A stretch of DNA of 64,000 bases. Origin: Microbacterium sp. C7(2022). Its GTDB lineage: Bacteria > Actinomycetota > Actinomycetes > Actinomycetales > Microbacteriaceae. This document shows positions 51,889 through 59,846 of the stretch, in pieces. The notes under the pieces are model-generated. The model did no database searches, was not told the DNA's origin, and saw only the letters and a list, made by a program, of their open reading frames with translations. The stretch's first letter is position 1, and each line of letters starts with the position of its first letter. The DNA lies in contig NZ_JAPEHV010000003.1 in the NCBI RefSeq assembly GCF_028823665.1, forward strand, positions 1 through 64,000. The letters are read 5' to 3'. The position numbers and the translations under genes are program-made.

Positions 51889-52737
51889 TCACGCCGTGGG
51901 GATCGCGAGAATCGGATTGCTCGTCGGTTCGCCCGTGGGTGAACCGCCAGCCTCCTCGATCGTCACGGCGATCACGTCTCCCGCTTGCATGCGTCCGTCG
52001 ACGAGCGCCGTGGTCGCGGCATCCGGATCTGATTCAAACGTTCCGGCCGCGATCGGCGCCTCGTCACCGCGGATGTACCAAAGCTCGAACGATTGGTCCT
52101 CCGCGATGGCGGGCAGACCGTCGGACACCAGCACTGCGCGCCCGAGAGAATTGGACCAGTGGAGGGTCGCGGTGCCGCCGCCGGTCACATCAACCGTCTC
52201 CTGTTCGGCGTCCGGAGCAGCCTCGATCTCATTCAGGGCGACAACTGCCGGCGAGGGGCCAATCAGTTCGCCGATGCTTGCGGCGCCCAGGCCCAGCGCG
52301 ACAAGAAGGAGCAAGGATGCCGCGAGGCCGAACAAGCCGCGCGTCCAGCGACGACGCTCGATCGTCTGAATCGTGGCCGTTGTCGGTGCCGGGTCGTGCA
52401 TGGGCGCCCGGGGCTCTTCATCTTCGGCCGTGGTGCCCTCATCGGTAGTTACGGGCTCGTCTGATTCCGTAGCCAGTGCGGGCGCAGCATCCACCCCCGA
52501 ACCTTCGTCCTGCGGCGTCTGCGCGATAAGCGCGAGCAGGTCGGCGCGAACGTGAGGCGGCGGCGCCACCTGAGGCACCGCGTCTGCCAACTCTGCGGCA
52601 GTGTCGAGATCGGCGCGCACATGGTGCTCCCATTCGGGATGCAACGCACGAGCGGCCTCGAACGCTTCGCGATCTTCGGGCGAGAGGGCTCCGAGGGCGT
52701 AGCCGGCTGCGAGCTGCACGAACTCGTACTCGATCAT
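51889..52737 (-). CDS. rskA: RskA-type anti-sigma factor
   Basis: The 282-residue protein has an N-terminal cytoplasmic anti-sigma domain (EFVQLAAGYALGALSPEDREAFEAA, about 5-70), an acidic linker, one membrane segment (about 137-158) and an extracytoplasmic anti-sigma-K domain (165-282: LHWSNSLGRAVLVSDGLP, SFELWYIRGDEAPIAAGTF). It should hold SigK at the membrane until proteolysis releases it. Its ATG overlaps the sigK stop as ATGA. Confidence 0.9.
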   Translation of the reverse strand: MIEYEFVQLAAGYALGALSPEDREAFEAARALHPEWEHHVRADLDTAAELADAVPQVAPPPHVRADLLALIAQTPQDEGSGVDAAPALATESDEPVTTDEGTTAEDEEPRAPMHDPAPTTATIQTIERRRWTRGLFGLAASLLLLVALGLGAASIGELIGPSPAVVALNEIEAAPDAEQETVDVTGGGTATLHWSNSLGRAVLVSDGLPAIAEDQSFELWYIRGDEAPIAAGTFESDPDAATTALVDGRMQAGDVIAVTIEEAGGSPTGEPTSNPILAIPTA

Positions 52738-53324
52738 GCCGTCACCCCCAGTTCCATTCTCAGTCGCGACATCCCGTCGCGCATTCGTGTCTTGATTGTT
52801 CCGAGCGGCGCTCCCACCAGAGCCGAGATCTCGCTCTGAGAGTAGCCACCGAAATAGGCAAGCGTGAGCGCCTCGCGTTGAGAATCCGGCAACAGCGAGA
52901 GAGCGTTCGTCACTTTCTCCCCCTCGATGCGCAGTTCCACTTGTTCGGCAACTCCGTCATGGGCGACCTCGAGATCGCGCACCCCAACGCGGACGTCACG
53001 ATCGCTGCTCGCTTGAGCCGAGCGAACACGATCCACCGCGCGCCGGTGAGCGATCGTGAGAACCCACGATCTTCCCTGCCCTCTATTCGGAGCGAACTTG
53101 GAAGCGGATTGCCACACCTCGAGAAACACCTCTTGGAGGACTTCCTCGCTTTGCGACCGGTCGACCAGCACTCGAAGAATCAGGCCGAACACGCGTGGCG
53201 AGAGGAGGTCGTACACGCGCGCGAACGAGTTCTGATCCCCCTGGGCAATGCGCTGCAGGAGCTCACCAATGTGGTCGACGGATTCCGCGCCGTCTTCGGG
53301 CACATCGATTCCGTCAATGACCAT
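52734..53324 (-). CDS. sigK: ECF sigma factor SigK
   Basis: The protein has sigma region 2 (YDLLSPRVFGLILRVLVDRSQSEEVLQEVFLEVWQSASKF) and region 4 (LSLLPDSQREALTLAYFGGYSQSEISALVGAPLGTIKTRMRDG), given here as domain landmarks separated by about 60 residues. Pairing with RskA by overlap identifies it as SigK type. I chose the ATG at 53324 (196 residues); ATG 53336 and GTG 53348 are possible and none has a clear ribosome site. Divergent from the fasciclin lipoprotein gene. Confidence 0.88.
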   Translation of the reverse strand: MVIDGIDVPEDGAESVDHIGELLQRIAQGDQNSFARVYDLLSPRVFGLILRVLVDRSQSEEVLQEVFLEVWQSASKFAPNRGQGRSWVLTIAHRRAVDRVRSAQASSDRDVRVGVRDLEVAHDGVAEQVELRIEGEKVTNALSLLPDSQREALTLAYFGGYSQSEISALVGAPLGTIKTRMRDGMSRLRMELGVTA

Positions 53325-53408
53325 GTGCACAAGCATGCCGTACCGCACGGATTTCTCACGAAAGGATGCGGCGCGGCAGGTGGTGCGGTAAAGGCGGTCC
53401 TCCGGCGC

Positions 53409-53470
53409 CGAGCATGCTCGCGGAAACTTTTTTCGCAGTTCTCCAATCCGATCCCATGTGCCCTCCGAAT
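53409..53470 (+). promoter_or_regulatory. sigK-fasciclin intergenic region with candidate SigK promoter
   Basis: CCGAAT at 53465-53470 equals the -10 element described for mycobacterial SigK, and CAATCC at 53444-53449 resembles its -35 CCATCC, but the spacer of 15 bp is short. A perfect 12-bp palindrome CGAGCATGCTCG lies at 53409-53420. The element would drive the fasciclin gene, with a leader of about 80 nt ending in GAGGAGGAAGTC. Confidence 0.45.
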
Positions 53471-53556
53471 GGCCTTGTGTAACCGCCCCCGGCGGAAGCA
53501 GCCCTCACCGGGCACCTGTCATCACGGCCCATCCGGGCCTCATAGAGGAGGAAGTC

Positions 53557-54219
53557 ATGTCACGCATCACCACGAAGCGCGTCTCCACCGGACTCGCACT
53601 CGCCGTCGCCGCCACCTTCGCGCTCAGCGCATGTTCGATGGGCAGCTCGACGCCGGCCACCGAATCGGACGAGACCGACGTCACCATGACCGAAGAGGCT
53701 GAAGAGCCGATGGAGATGGATCCCGCGGCAAACCTCGTCGGCCCCGGGTGCGCCGACTACGCCGAGGCTGTGCCGGATGGCGACGGATCGGTGGCAGGAA
53801 TGGCCGAAGACCCGGTTGCCGTGGCCGCGTCGAACAATCCGCTGCTGACCACGCTGACGGCAGCAGTCAGCGGGGAACTGAACCCCGACGTCAACCTGGT
53901 CGACACGCTCAACGGTGACGAGTTCACCGTGTTCGCTCCCGTCGACGACGCGTTCGCCGCCATCGACGCCGAGACGATCGAGACGCTGCAGACCGACGCT
54001 GACCTGCTGACCACGATCCTCACGTACCACGTGGTCCCCGGCCAGATCGCTCCCGACGACATCGTCGGCATGCAGACCACCGTGCAGGGAACGGACATCG
54101 AGGTCACCGGCAGCGGTGACAGCCTGATGGTCAACGGCGCCAACGTCATCTGCGGTGGCGTCCAGACCGCCAACGCGACCGTCTACCTGATCGACGCAGT
54201 GCTGCTGCCCGAAATGTAA
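53557..54219 (+). CDS. Fasciclin-domain (MPT70/MPB70-like) lipoprotein
   Basis: The 220-residue secreted lipoprotein has a signal peptide with lipobox LSAC (Cys26), an acidic linker, the [27 protein letters not shown] segment typical of MPT70/MPT83 proteins, and one FAS1 domain (about 90-220: [26 protein letters not shown]). In mycobacteria the homologous genes are controlled by SigK-RskA, and here the gene is divergent from sigK. A strong AGAGGAGG ribosome site selects this ATG. A terminator follows at 54250. Confidence 0.9.
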   Translation: MSRITTKRVSTGLALAVAATFALSACSMGSSTPATESDETDVTMTEEAEEPMEMDPAANLVGPGCADYAEAVPDGDGSVAGMAEDPVAVAASNNPLLTTLTAAVSGELNPDVNLVDTLNGDEFTVFAPVDDAFAAIDAETIETLQTDADLLTTILTYHVVPGQIAPDDIVGMQTTVQGTDIEVTGSGDSLMVNGANVICGGVQTANATVYLIDAVLLPEM

Positions 54220-54249
54220 TCAGCGGCGTTGCTTCACAGCCGGGTGCCG

Positions 54250-54279
54250 GGCCGTCGTCTTCTCACGAAGACGGCGGCC
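54250..54279 (+). terminator. Terminator after the fasciclin gene
   Basis: GGCCGTCGTCTTC (54250-54262) pairs with GAAGACGGCGGCC (54267-54279) across a TCAC tetraloop, 13 pairs with one G-T pair, about 30 bp after the stop codon. Confidence 0.8.
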
Positions 54280-54347
54280 TGCCTCGTTGTGCGGGTGCGG
54301 TCCATGTGTCGGCAGCACCCCTCACCGCCCATTAGGCTGGAAGGCGA

Positions 54348-54423
54348 GGGCCTCTAGCTCAGTCGGTAGAGCATCGGACTTTTAATCCGCGGGTCGTGGG
54401 TTCGAGCCCCACGGGGCCCACCA
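54348..54423 (+). tRNA. tRNA-Lys (anticodon TTT)
   Basis: Acceptor GGGCCTC (54348-54354) pairs with GGGGCCC (54413-54419); D arm AGCTCAGTCGGTAGAGC; anticodon loop CTTTTAA with anticodon TTT; T loop GGTTCGAGCC; discriminator A and encoded CCA (54420-54423). The gene is complete at 76 nt. Confidence 0.97.
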
Positions 54424-54440
54424 CACACGCGCGACGCGCG

Positions 54441-55019
54441 CTATGCGCCAGATTCGGCCAGGACCGCACCGGCGTGCGCCAGTTCATCCAGCGCAGCTTC
54501 GCTGGATTCAGCCGCGACCCCGGCGATGAGGTCCGTGAAGATCCGCACCCTCCGGCCGTGGGCGATCGCATCGACCGCCGAGGCCCGCACGCAGTAGTCG
54601 GTGGCGATACCCACGACATCGACATCGAGCACGCCGTGCTCGTCGAGGATGTCGGCCACCGTCTCGTCTTCGTCGGTGACCCCTTCGAACAACGAGTATG
54701 CCGGCACCCCCTGCCCCTTCTTCACATGGTGAGTCACCGTCGCAGTGTCGAACCCGGGGTCGTACTCGGCGCCCTCCGTGTCAGCGACGCAGTGCACCGG
54801 CCACGTGTCGACGTAGTCTGGCTGGTCGCTGATGTGCCCGCCGTTGTTGCTGTCGGGGTCATGCCAGTCGCGCGAAGCGATCACCACGGAGTACTCCCCC
54901 GCGTGCTCGGCCAAGTAGGCGCTGATGCGCTCGGCGACGGCATCCCCTCCCTGCACACCGAGAGCGCCACCCTCGGTGAAGTCGTTCTGAACGTCGACGA
55001 TGAACAGTGCGGTGCTCAT
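54441..55019 (-). CDS. pncA: Nicotinamidase (isochorismatase superfamily)
   Basis: The 192-residue enzyme hydrolyses nicotinamide to nicotinate for NAD salvage. The catalytic triad is Asp9 (FIVDVQNDF), Lys100 or Lys101 (HHVKKGQ) and Cys143 (GIATDYCVRA). The metal site is D-W-H at 51-53 and a His near 62. It overlaps the MMPL gene by 4 bp. Conversion of pyrazinamide is known for the family. Confidence 0.93.
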   Translation of the reverse strand: MSTALFIVDVQNDFTEGGALGVQGGDAVAERISAYLAEHAGEYSVVIASRDWHDPDSNNGGHISDQPDYVDTWPVHCVADTEGAEYDPGFDTATVTHHVKKGQGVPAYSLFEGVTDEDETVADILDEHGVLDVDVVGIATDYCVRASAVDAIAHGRRVRIFTDLIAGVAAESSEAALDELAHAGAVLAESGA

Positions 55020-57385
55020 GTATCGAGACTACGCCGGTACTCCCCGCGTGTCAGGGCGTGCCCGTCTTCGGCGACCAGTTCCGGATCGGTGGACGCCGGG
55101 ACCGCACCCCCTGCGGTCGTAACTCCGGAAAACCCATCACCGTCGCCGCCTGGGAGCGCCGGATTCTGCCCATCTGCGGTCGGATCTCCGGAGTTCGGGT
55201 CGGCGGACCGGCGCGCCAGCTTCGACGGCCACCAGATTGCCCGCCCGATGTCGTACGACAGCGCCGGCACCAGCAACGACCGCACGACGAAAGTGTCGAG
55301 CAGCACGCCGAAGGCGACGATGAAGGCGAGTTGCACCAGGAACAGAATCGGGATGACGCCGAGCGCGGCGAACGTGGCCGCGAGGACCAAGCCTGCCGAC
55401 GTGATCACACCACCGGTCGCCACCAGCCCGCGCAGGATTCCCTTGCGGGTGCCGTGCACGAGCGACTCCTCCCTCACGCGTGACATCAAGAAGATGTTGT
55501 AGTCCACGCCGAGGGCCACGAGGAAGACGAACCCGTACAGCGGTACCGAAGGATCGGCCCCCGGGAAGTCGAAGATCCCGTTGAAGACGAGCGCGCTTAC
55601 GCCCAGTGCCGTGCCGAACGACAGAATCACGGTCGCGATCAGGATGACCGGAGCGAGGATCGAGCGCAGCAGCAGCATCAGGATCAGCAGGATCACGACC
55701 AGGATCACCGGGATGATGACGGTGCGGTCGCGGATCGACGTGTCATTGGTGTCGATGTCGGTCGCCGTCTCACCGCCGACGAGGGCCACATCGGCGCCGA
55801 GCGCGTCGTCGAGGTCAGTGCGCAGTTCACGCACCGTGTCTTCTGCGGCAATCGAGTCCGAGGTGTCGGTCAGGGTTGCAGTCACCAGCACATCGCCGTC
55901 AGACACCGTCGGCGCGGGGGCTTCGGTTCCCGGAGGACCGACCGCGGTGAACACCGGCTCGCCGCCTTCGACGGTCACCTGAACCTGACCCGTGGGCGAG
56001 TCCTCACTCGATACCGCGACCGAGTCCACGCCGTCGTTCGCTTCGAGCACCTCAACAGTGTCAGCGAGTTCGTCCTCGGGCACGATCACATAGACCGGGC
56101 TGCCCGAGCCTCCTGGGAAGTGATCGGCAAGGACCGCTTGGCCATCACGCGCGTCGCTCGTGCCGAGGACTAGTTCGCTCGAGGGCACACCATCGGCCTT
56201 GAGCTGTGTCACGCCAACCGCGCCCGCAAGAAGAACGACCGTGCAGACAATCCACACCACGCGTGCGTGGCGGGCGACGAAACGTGCCTGGCGCGGCCAC
56301 AGACCCTTGACGGGTTGCGTGAGATCGTCGGGGATCTCTTGCGTCGGATTCTTCGGGATGAACGGCCAGAAGGCTGCCTTACCGAACAGCGCGAGTAACG
56401 CGGGAAGGAATGTCAGCGCAGACAAAAGGGAGAACACGATCCCGATCGATGCGATCGGCCCGAGCGCGCGGTTCGTTGCGAGATCGCTCAGCAGCAAGCA
56501 CAGCAGGCCGGCGATCACCGTGCCACCCGACGCGAGAATCGGTTCGACGGACCCGCGCCATGCCGCGGTCGTGGCATCCCATCGACGCGCACCCGTCGCG
56601 ATCGCTTCTCGGAATCGCGCGACATACAACAGCGCATAGTCGGTGGCCGCGCCGATCACGAGGATGAAGAGGATGCCCTGCACCTGGCCGTTCAGCACCA
56701 CGATGCCCGCATACGCGAGCCACCAGACGGTGAGTAGTGCCACGCACAGCGCGAACAGTGACGTCATCAGCACGAGGATCGGCAACAGCGGGGACCGGTA
56801 GACGATCACCAGGATGATGAAGACGGCAATGAGTGCCACACCGAGCAGTAGCCCGTCGATGCCCAGGAAGCCCTCGACGAGGTCTGCCGTGAAGCCTGCG
56901 GGCCCTGTCACCCAGCCTTCGAGCCCCACTGGCAGGTCGTCGGCGATGAGAGCACGAATCTCGGCCACCACTTCTTCGACGTCGGCCGCGGCATCCACCG
57001 GCACGAACAGTTGCGCCGCTTCGCCGTCCTCCGACGGAATCGGCGGCGATACCCCATCGAGCACGCCCGGCACCCCAGCGATGTCATCCGACAGCGTCTG
57101 AATCTCCGCCAGGTCGTCCTCGGTCAGCTCGCCCGAGCCTTCGACCACAACGATGGCCGGGATGCTGTCATCACCCAAGAAGTCGGTGAGGCGCTCATTG
57201 ACCTGCGTTGCGTCTGCGCTCGAGGGAAGGAAGGACGACCGGTCGTTCGATGAGACCTCGTCGACTTTGCCGAAGTAGGGCCCGCCGAGTGAGCCACCCA
57301 CGAGCCACAGCAAGACGAGGAAGACCGGAATCCCGATGCGCAACCATCGCGTCGGCTGGGCACTGGCGTGATGAGGCATCTGCAT
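55016..57385 (-). CDS. MMPL/RND family exporter
   Basis: The 789-residue membrane protein has two halves, each with one membrane segment, an extracytoplasmic domain (about 35-170 and 400-560) and five more membrane segments. GAATDYALLYVARFREA near residue 247 and GVDYNIFLMSRVREE near 625 are the GxxxDY signatures of actinobacterial MMPL proteins, which use the proton gradient to export lipids or drugs. Cargo is unknown. The ATG lies six bases after a TAAACT box, so the message is probably leaderless, and an inverted repeat covers that box. pncA follows. Confidence 0.88.
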   Translation of the reverse strand: MQMPHHASAQPTRWLRIGIPVFLVLLWLVGGSLGGPYFGKVDEVSSNDRSSFLPSSADATQVNERLTDFLGDDSIPAIVVVEGSGELTEDDLAEIQTLSDDIAGVPGVLDGVSPPIPSEDGEAAQLFVPVDAAADVEEVVAEIRALIADDLPVGLEGWVTGPAGFTADLVEGFLGIDGLLLGVALIAVFIILVIVYRSPLLPILVLMTSLFALCVALLTVWWLAYAGIVVLNGQVQGILFILVIGAATDYALLYVARFREAIATGARRWDATTAAWRGSVEPILASGGTVIAGLLCLLLSDLATNRALGPIASIGIVFSLLSALTFLPALLALFGKAAFWPFIPKNPTQEIPDDLTQPVKGLWPRQARFVARHARVVWIVCTVVLLAGAVGVTQLKADGVPSSELVLGTSDARDGQAVLADHFPGGSGSPVYVIVPEDELADTVEVLEANDGVDSVAVSSEDSPTGQVQVTVEGGEPVFTAVGPPGTEAPAPTVSDGDVLVTATLTDTSDSIAAEDTVRELRTDLDDALGADVALVGGETATDIDTNDTSIRDRTVIIPVILVVILLILMLLLRSILAPVILIATVILSFGTALGVSALVFNGIFDFPGADPSVPLYGFVFLVALGVDYNIFLMSRVREESLVHGTRKGILRGLVATGGVITSAGLVLAATFAALGVIPILFLVQLAFIVAFGVLLDTFVVRSLLVPALSYDIGRAIWWPSKLARRSADPNSGDPTADGQNPALPGGDGDGFSGVTTAGGAVPASTDPELVAEDGHALTRGEYRRSLDT

Positions 57386-57388
57386 ATC

Positions 57389-57418
57389 GCTAGTTTATCT
57401 AGCAATCTCCGCTTTCGC
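57389..57418 (-). promoter_or_regulatory. MMPL promoter with overlapping operator
   Basis: GCTAG-TTTAT-CTAGC (57389-57403) is a perfect 5-bp inverted repeat. On the minus strand, TTGCGA and TAAACT (57397-57392), 17 bp apart, form the promoter, so the repeat covers the -10. A TetR- or MarR-type repressor is the usual binder of such sites; no such gene is adjacent. Confidence 0.55.
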
Positions 57419-57426
57419 AAAACTCT

Positions 57427-58392
57427 ATGCTGAGTCTGATGATCCCCGCCACTCTCGCCCTCGTCGGCGCACTCACCTACGGCGCGGCGGACTTCTTGGG
57501 CGGCCTGTCCGCGCGCCGCCTCCGCTCGATCGTTGTCACGAGCCTGGCGGCGTTCGCGGGGCTGCTCGCGTTCCTGCTCCTGCACCTCGCGTGGGGCGGG
57601 AGCTGGAGTGCGGCCGACACTCTCTGGGGCATCGGGGCAGGGCTTGTCGGCGTTGTCGCGCTCATGCTGCTCTACGCGTGCTTGGCCATCGGCCCGATGA
57701 GCATTCTCTCGCCGCTGACCGCGGTGGTCTCAGCGATCGCTCCGATGCTGTGGGGACTGCTCGCGAAGGGCGAAACGCTCTCGCTAGTCGGCTACGCCGG
57801 CCTCGGTATCGCGCTCGTCGCTGTCGTGCTTGTCGGCTTCATCCCCGGCGAGAAGGTGGTCCGCCCGAGCCTGCGGGGCGTCATCATGGCCATCGGTTCG
57901 GGCGTCGCCATCGGCGGGTTCCTCATCATCCTCGACCACACGTCCCCGTCGAGCGGATTCACACCGCTCATTGCCGGGCGCGCCACCAGCACGCTTGTGA
58001 CCGGGGCCATCGTTGCGGTCATGGTGCTCGTCGCCCTGCGGCGCGACGGCGCGGCATCCCGAGCGATCGATGCCAGTCCCATCCCCCTGGGCGGCACCCC
58101 GACCGGCCATGGTGATGTCGAGCATGCGACGCAGACCCTGTCGGTGAGAATTACTCGCCAGCGAGCGGTGATCCTCGCGGTGGGATGTGGAGTGTTGGAT
58201 GCCGCGGCCAACGCGCTGCTCTTGATCGCGCTGCGCACGGGGGACTTGACGGTGGTCTCGGCGCTCACAGCGCTGTACCCCGGCGGGACGATTCTGCTGG
58301 CCGGCGTCGTGCTGCGTGAACGCGTCGCGGGCATCCAGTGGCTGGGCCTCGTGCTCGCGCTCCTCGCCGGAGGCATGCTCGCCCTGGCGTGA
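57427..58392 (+). CDS. EamA (DMT) family transporter
   Basis: The 321-residue protein has ten membrane segments in two EamA repeats (about 8-140 and 148-320), with a cytoplasmic insert of about 30 residues near 215-245. The end GVVLRERVAGIQWLGLVLALLAGGML is typical (shown to mark the last two helices). It would export small metabolites. Divergent from the MMPL exporter with 41 bp between starts; the shared spacer contains the inverted repeat. Confidence 0.88.
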   Translation: MLSLMIPATLALVGALTYGAADFLGGLSARRLRSIVVTSLAAFAGLLAFLLLHLAWGGSWSAADTLWGIGAGLVGVVALMLLYACLAIGPMSILSPLTAVVSAIAPMLWGLLAKGETLSLVGYAGLGIALVAVVLVGFIPGEKVVRPSLRGVIMAIGSGVAIGGFLIILDHTSPSSGFTPLIAGRATSTLVTGAIVAVMVLVALRRDGAASRAIDASPIPLGGTPTGHGDVEHATQTLSVRITRQRAVILAVGCGVLDAAANALLLIALRTGDLTVVSALTALYPGGTILLAGVVLRERVAGIQWLGLVLALLAGGMLALA

Positions 58393-58420
58393 CTGCGCCG
58401 GGCGACTCCGAGTGGGCGCC

Positions 58421-58819
58421 CTACGCCCTAGCGAACAGTACGACCCACGACGCGATCACCGCGACCATCCCCAGGCCGGTCAGCGAGATGCCGAAGAGGA
58501 ACACGGCGCGCAGTGCGGGCCAGAACGCGGTGAGCCGCATGCGGCCGGCGTCGCCGCGCCGATAGTAGATGTCGGCTTCGTCCGCCCCGCCGAGCGTCCG
58601 CTCCTGCTCATGGGTGAGTCGCGCGTGCCCCACAGACCCCTGCTCGGTGAACCACCGGGCGACACGCCCCGTGGGCGCGTCTTCGATCATTGCTCGGGCG
58701 GGCAGCCATGTTCCGTCGGCGAAGAACATGATCACGGCGACCGACAGGAGGAGAAATCCAAGCCCGAACCCCACCCACGCGAAGATCTCGAGGAGCGCGT
58801 CAAGTTCGTGTTCGGGCAT
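58421..58819 (-). CDS. Small membrane protein of unknown function
   Basis: The 132-residue protein has membrane segments at about 13-34 and 103-126 and a soluble middle part with Y-Y-R-R. I do not recognise the family. The ATG at 58819 (MPEHELDALLEIF) is preferred; the reading from 58858 would start inside a terminator hairpin. It is the last host gene before the element junction. Confidence 0.6.
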   Translation of the reverse strand: MPEHELDALLEIFAWVGFGLGFLLLSVAVIMFFADGTWLPARAMIEDAPTGRVARWFTEQGSVGHARLTHEQERTLGGADEADIYYRRGDAGRMRLTAFWPALRAVFLFGISLTGLGMVAVIASWVVLFARA

Positions 58820-58845
58820 GATCCACCACCGTTCTCGGAATGCAA

Positions 58846-58872
58846 CAGAGGCCCGCACGCGGCGGGCCTCTG
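58846..58872 (-). terminator. Terminator of the former tRNA-Thr gene
   Basis: A perfect 11-bp stem (CAGAGGCCCGC at 58846-58856, complement at 58862-58872) begins 4 bp after the tRNA 3' end on the minus strand. It is where a tRNA terminator is expected and suggests that this side is the original downstream flank. Confidence 0.75.
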
Positions 58873-58876
58873 TGTC

Positions 58877-58915
58877 GGAGCCACCTAAGGGAATCGAACC
58901 CTTGACCTATTCATT
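58877..58915 (-). other. 3' fragment of tRNA-Thr (attachment site)
   Basis: On the minus strand the 3' part of a tRNA-Thr is complete: anticodon-stem strand TGAAT (58913-58909), variable loop AGGTC, T arm AAGGG-TTCGATT-CCCTT (58903-58887), acceptor strand AGGTGGC (58886-58880) and TCC. The 5' half is missing; bases upstream of the anticodon loop do not pair with the stem. This is the usual footprint of integration into a tRNA by a tyrosine recombinase. Confidence 0.8.
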
Positions 58916-58930
58916 TCGAAAGGCCCCAAC

Positions 58931-59089
58931 CTCCCGCCGCGCGGGAGAGGTGTCCACGAGACGATTCGTCTCGACTTACCTGTATTCATCTGGGATTTCT
59001 CCCATGCGATGAACTTCGATCTCGGTTGAAGCCTACCCGACGCGTGGGCCCGTCTCGACCCGGTTGGGCTCATTTGTGGTCAACAAATG
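58931..59089. repeat. Cluster of four inverted repeats beside the attachment site
   Basis: CTCCCGC/GCGGGAG (58931-58947), CGAGACGA-T-TCGTCTCG (58957-58973), TGGGA/TCCCA (58991-59004) and CATTTGT-GGTCA-ACAAATG (59071-59089) are all perfect. The 470 bp from 58820 to 59292 contain no other gene. The cluster may be integrase/excisionase binding sites or the ends of small RNAs. Confidence 0.6.
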
Positions 59090-59292
59090 AACAACGCGCA
59101 GGTTCGACCAGCGGGGCCCATGCAGGGCGCACGTTCAGCGCGCGATCATCGGGCCGCTTCACGTCCGGGGCATACGGGCACCCGGCGCGGGAGTATGCCG
59201 GCACGCCGAGGAGCTGCCGCTCGCGCCCGATCGACGACCGGCTTGCGGACTCACCCGATCCAATGTCGGTGCCGAAGCGTAGGTTGCGCGCC

Positions 59293-59745
59293 ATGGACAA
59301 CCTCGGTGCTCCGCTCCAGATCCTCCTCGCGGTGCTCTCAGTGCCTGTTCTCACCGCAGCAATCACATGGCTTGCCCGACGATTCACGAAAGAGTCGCGG
59401 CTCACGATCCGAGTCGAGCGACTCGCCGCGATCTACTCGAATCTTCCCGACGGCTCTCCACGCGGAGAGTTCGCGAAGCGCCTCAATGAGGCGACGGCAG
59501 AACTGAACGCCCGCATCGACCCGCTGTTCAAGCGTGAGCATCGTCGGAAGTGGAAGGTCGGTGCCTGGATCATCAGCGTCGGAACAATTCTCACAGTGTT
59601 CCCGGGGCGCGCAATATTCGGCGAAGGAGTCACGAGTTGGGCTGGTGTGCTCATCGGCATCGTGTGTGTGATTGCCTTCCTCTTGATCGAGCGGGACACG
59701 CACAAACAGCGATCGGCGATCGCCGCGAAGGAGGCTGCGCTCTAG
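59293..59745 (+). CDS. Unrecognised membrane protein of the element
   Basis: The 150-residue protein begins MDNLGAPLQILLAVLSVPVL, has a first membrane segment (about 7-27), a soluble helical part with a short coiled coil (45-85) and two more membrane segments (about 90-107 and 115-134). I chose the ATG at 59293, because the upstream part of the frame (from 59026) has no protein-like composition. No family recognised. Likely a membrane-anchored accessory protein. Confidence 0.5.
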   Translation: MDNLGAPLQILLAVLSVPVLTAAITWLARRFTKESRLTIRVERLAAIYSNLPDGSPRGEFAKRLNEATAELNARIDPLFKREHRRKWKVGAWIISVGTILTVFPGRAIFGEGVTSWAGVLIGIVCVIAFLLIERDTHKQRSAIAAKEAAL

Positions 59746-59846
59746 TCGACCGGTGATCGAGCGCGATCAGACAGCGCGTGACTTGCCCACGAATAGGCGC
59801 GGCGGAGGGCGAGATCCGATCCCGATGCTCTGCGACACTCGCTCAC

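Noticed and set aside
58877..58980. Complete tRNA-Thr
   Set aside because: The 5' acceptor strand, the D arm and half of the anticodon stem are missing; the local sequence cannot pair.
59026..59292. 89-residue N-terminal extension of the first element protein
   Set aside because: The composition is unlike a protein start (Arg/Ser/Gly-rich), and the ATG at 59293 begins a clear membrane segment.
59070..59405. Minus-strand frame next to the att region as an integrase remnant
   Set aside because: No tyrosine-recombinase motif is visible, and it overlaps the plus-strand membrane gene.
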